From the NCBI GenBank assembly GCA_034509755.1, contig JAVYJV010000037.1:186001-250000 (forward strand): a stretch of 64,000 bases of DNA, written 5' to 3'. Within the stretch, counting starts at the first letter, position 1. Each line of letters begins with the position of its first letter. This DNA comes from Anisodus tanguticus (lineage: Eukaryota; Streptophyta; Magnoliopsida; Solanales; Solanaceae). Of this stretch, positions 63,164 to 64,000 are shown in pieces. The notes under the pieces are model-generated. The model did no database searches and had not been told where the DNA came from. It saw nothing but the letters and a program-made list of their open reading frames with translations. The position numbers were made by a program, and so were the translations under genes.

Positions 63164-63185
63164 ATGAAAAATTTGAACATACCAA
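63164..63185 (+). other. Possible first coding exon of a gene running off the right edge
   Basis: ATG AAA AAT TTG AAC ATA CCA A is followed by a full-consensus donor GTAAGT. The downstream sequence to the window end has the T-rich character of a sense-strand intron. Twenty-two coding bases are too few to identify a protein. Confidence 0.18.
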
Positions 63186-64000
63186 GTAAGTGTTTTTAAA
63201 TTGATTTCTTTATTAAAGGTTTATTGTTTGATGAGAAACAGATATTTTAATATAAAATAGTTTATGATTAATTTTTTAATATTTCTGGCTTTGAAATAGA
63301 TTCTTTAAATTTATTGTTTTAATCATTAGAAAAATGTAATTAGTTTTTCTAAAATTCTATTTAATTCTATAAATTTTTAATACAGTCATCTTTAGTAAAA
63401 AATGCTTAATTGTAAAGTAATTATCTTTTTTTCTTTTTTTTTTTTATAATTTTGTTAAATTGTCTTTTAACTTATTCAAATTGTGATTTGTTTAAGTTCA
63501 AACAAGTTTAATTAGAAATTTTTTTCTGTTACTGGTAAATTAAAACTTTGAATTAATTAAATTTTTAGATGAAATATAACTTGATTTAAAAAATTCTATT
63601 TTAATAAGATTTTTTTATTACTTTGACTTTTAAAATGAGATGATTCAATAAAATATTTTAAGGAAATTTTCTTCTTATAAAGCAGATTCTCTTTGATTAT
63701 TAAAATAACTAGTTTTTAATTATACTTGAAATCATTGATACTTATTGATAATTATTTTTAAAGACTATTGATATTTTTATATTCTTTTAATTATTTTTAA
63801 TAAAGAAAATTTAAAAAAAAAATCTCTTAACTCCATAAAATAGTTTTAAATCAATAGGAAGTTTTTTAATTTTTAATTTATTCTTTTATGACTAATAAAA
63901 TATTAAAAAATTCTATTGACTTATTTCTATTTTAACTGTTTTTTATTTATAGTTCTGATGATTTAACTTAAATAAAAAAAATTTTTTAAAAGTTTTGTTA

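Larger units (their letters stand above)
60708..64000. other. Upstream region of the secreted protein gene, to the window edge
   Basis: No coding gene can be supported. Weak points of interest: minus-strand donors AAAG|GTAAGA at 61472/61471 and TTTA|GTAAGA at 62576/62575, which could end non-coding first exons of the secreted protein gene. A locally G/C-richer stretch at 62640-62740 contains CCACCACCGC. CACGTG (62250-62255) lies next to ACGCGT (62263-62268). From about 63190 to the right edge the plus strand is T-rich like the MAT1 intron. Confidence 0.45.

Noticed and set aside
1..64000. tRNA and rRNA genes, transposons with recognisable proteins or terminal repeats
   Set aside because: I looked for T-loop GGTTCGAATC-type words, integrase, transposase and reverse-transcriptase motifs and long terminal repeats, and saw none convincing by eye.

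Overview
The window is extremely A+T-rich eukaryotic DNA: most non-coding stretches are runs of A and T, and G/C is concentrated in exons and a few short islands. Genes are split by GT-AG introns, most with a GTAAGT-like donor and a loose TAG/AAG/CAG acceptor. There are no operons, ribosome-binding sites, CRISPR arrays or phage features. The gene set is animal: a glutamate-gated channel with a full nervous-system architecture, a DPP6/DPP10-like membrane protein, an aldehyde dehydrogenase, a secreted S1 protease, a UXT prefoldin-like subunit and the MAT1 subunit of CDK-activating kinase/TFIIH. The kainate receptor resembles arthropod 'kainate 2-like' receptors around M1 (PTRLFSFMNPL), so an arthropod is my best guess. 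I cannot name the species.

Layout. (1) 1-4258, minus: the 5' part of a dipeptidyl-peptidase-like type II membrane protein, running off the left edge before its catalytic serine, with two alternative first coding exons. (2) 4259-14734: about 10 kb without recognisable coding sequence, with degenerate repeats. (3) 14735-29275, minus: a complete 16-exon kainate-type glutamate receptor of 1115 residues, reconstructed from signal peptide to stop with all splice phases agreeing. (4) 29276-34736: intergenic, with a CTCF-like motif. (5) 34737-38273, minus: a complete 5-exon class-1/2 aldehyde dehydrogenase of 489 residues. (6) 38274-42991: intergenic, with polypyrimidine repeats and then A-rich tandem repeats. 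(7) 42992-44230, plus: a 6-exon chymotrypsin-fold serine protease. (8) 44251-44895, minus: UXT, convergent with the protease and only 20 bp from it, so the two transcripts probably overlap. (9) 47188-57939, plus: MAT1 in two exons separated by a 9.75-kb intron. (10) 58659-60707, minus: a single-exon, low-complexity, His/Asn/Pro-rich secreted protein of 682 residues. (11) 60708-64000: upstream sequence with weak candidates for non-coding exons and promoters.

The genes are mostly independent housekeeping, neuronal and secretory genes. The only adjacent pair with a plausible common theme is the kainate receptor and the DPP6/10-like protein, both on the minus strand and both likely neuronal. I found no clearly novel multi-gene system. 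The observations most worth checking are a genome-encoded lysine at the Q/R pore site of the kainate receptor, the DPP6/10-style alternative first exons, the convergent overlap of protease and UXT, the lone giant MAT1 intron, and a set of recurring GC-containing motifs (AACCGGAA, ACGGCGGCG, TTAGCGCTT, AGGTGGCGCT) that stand out against the A/T background.
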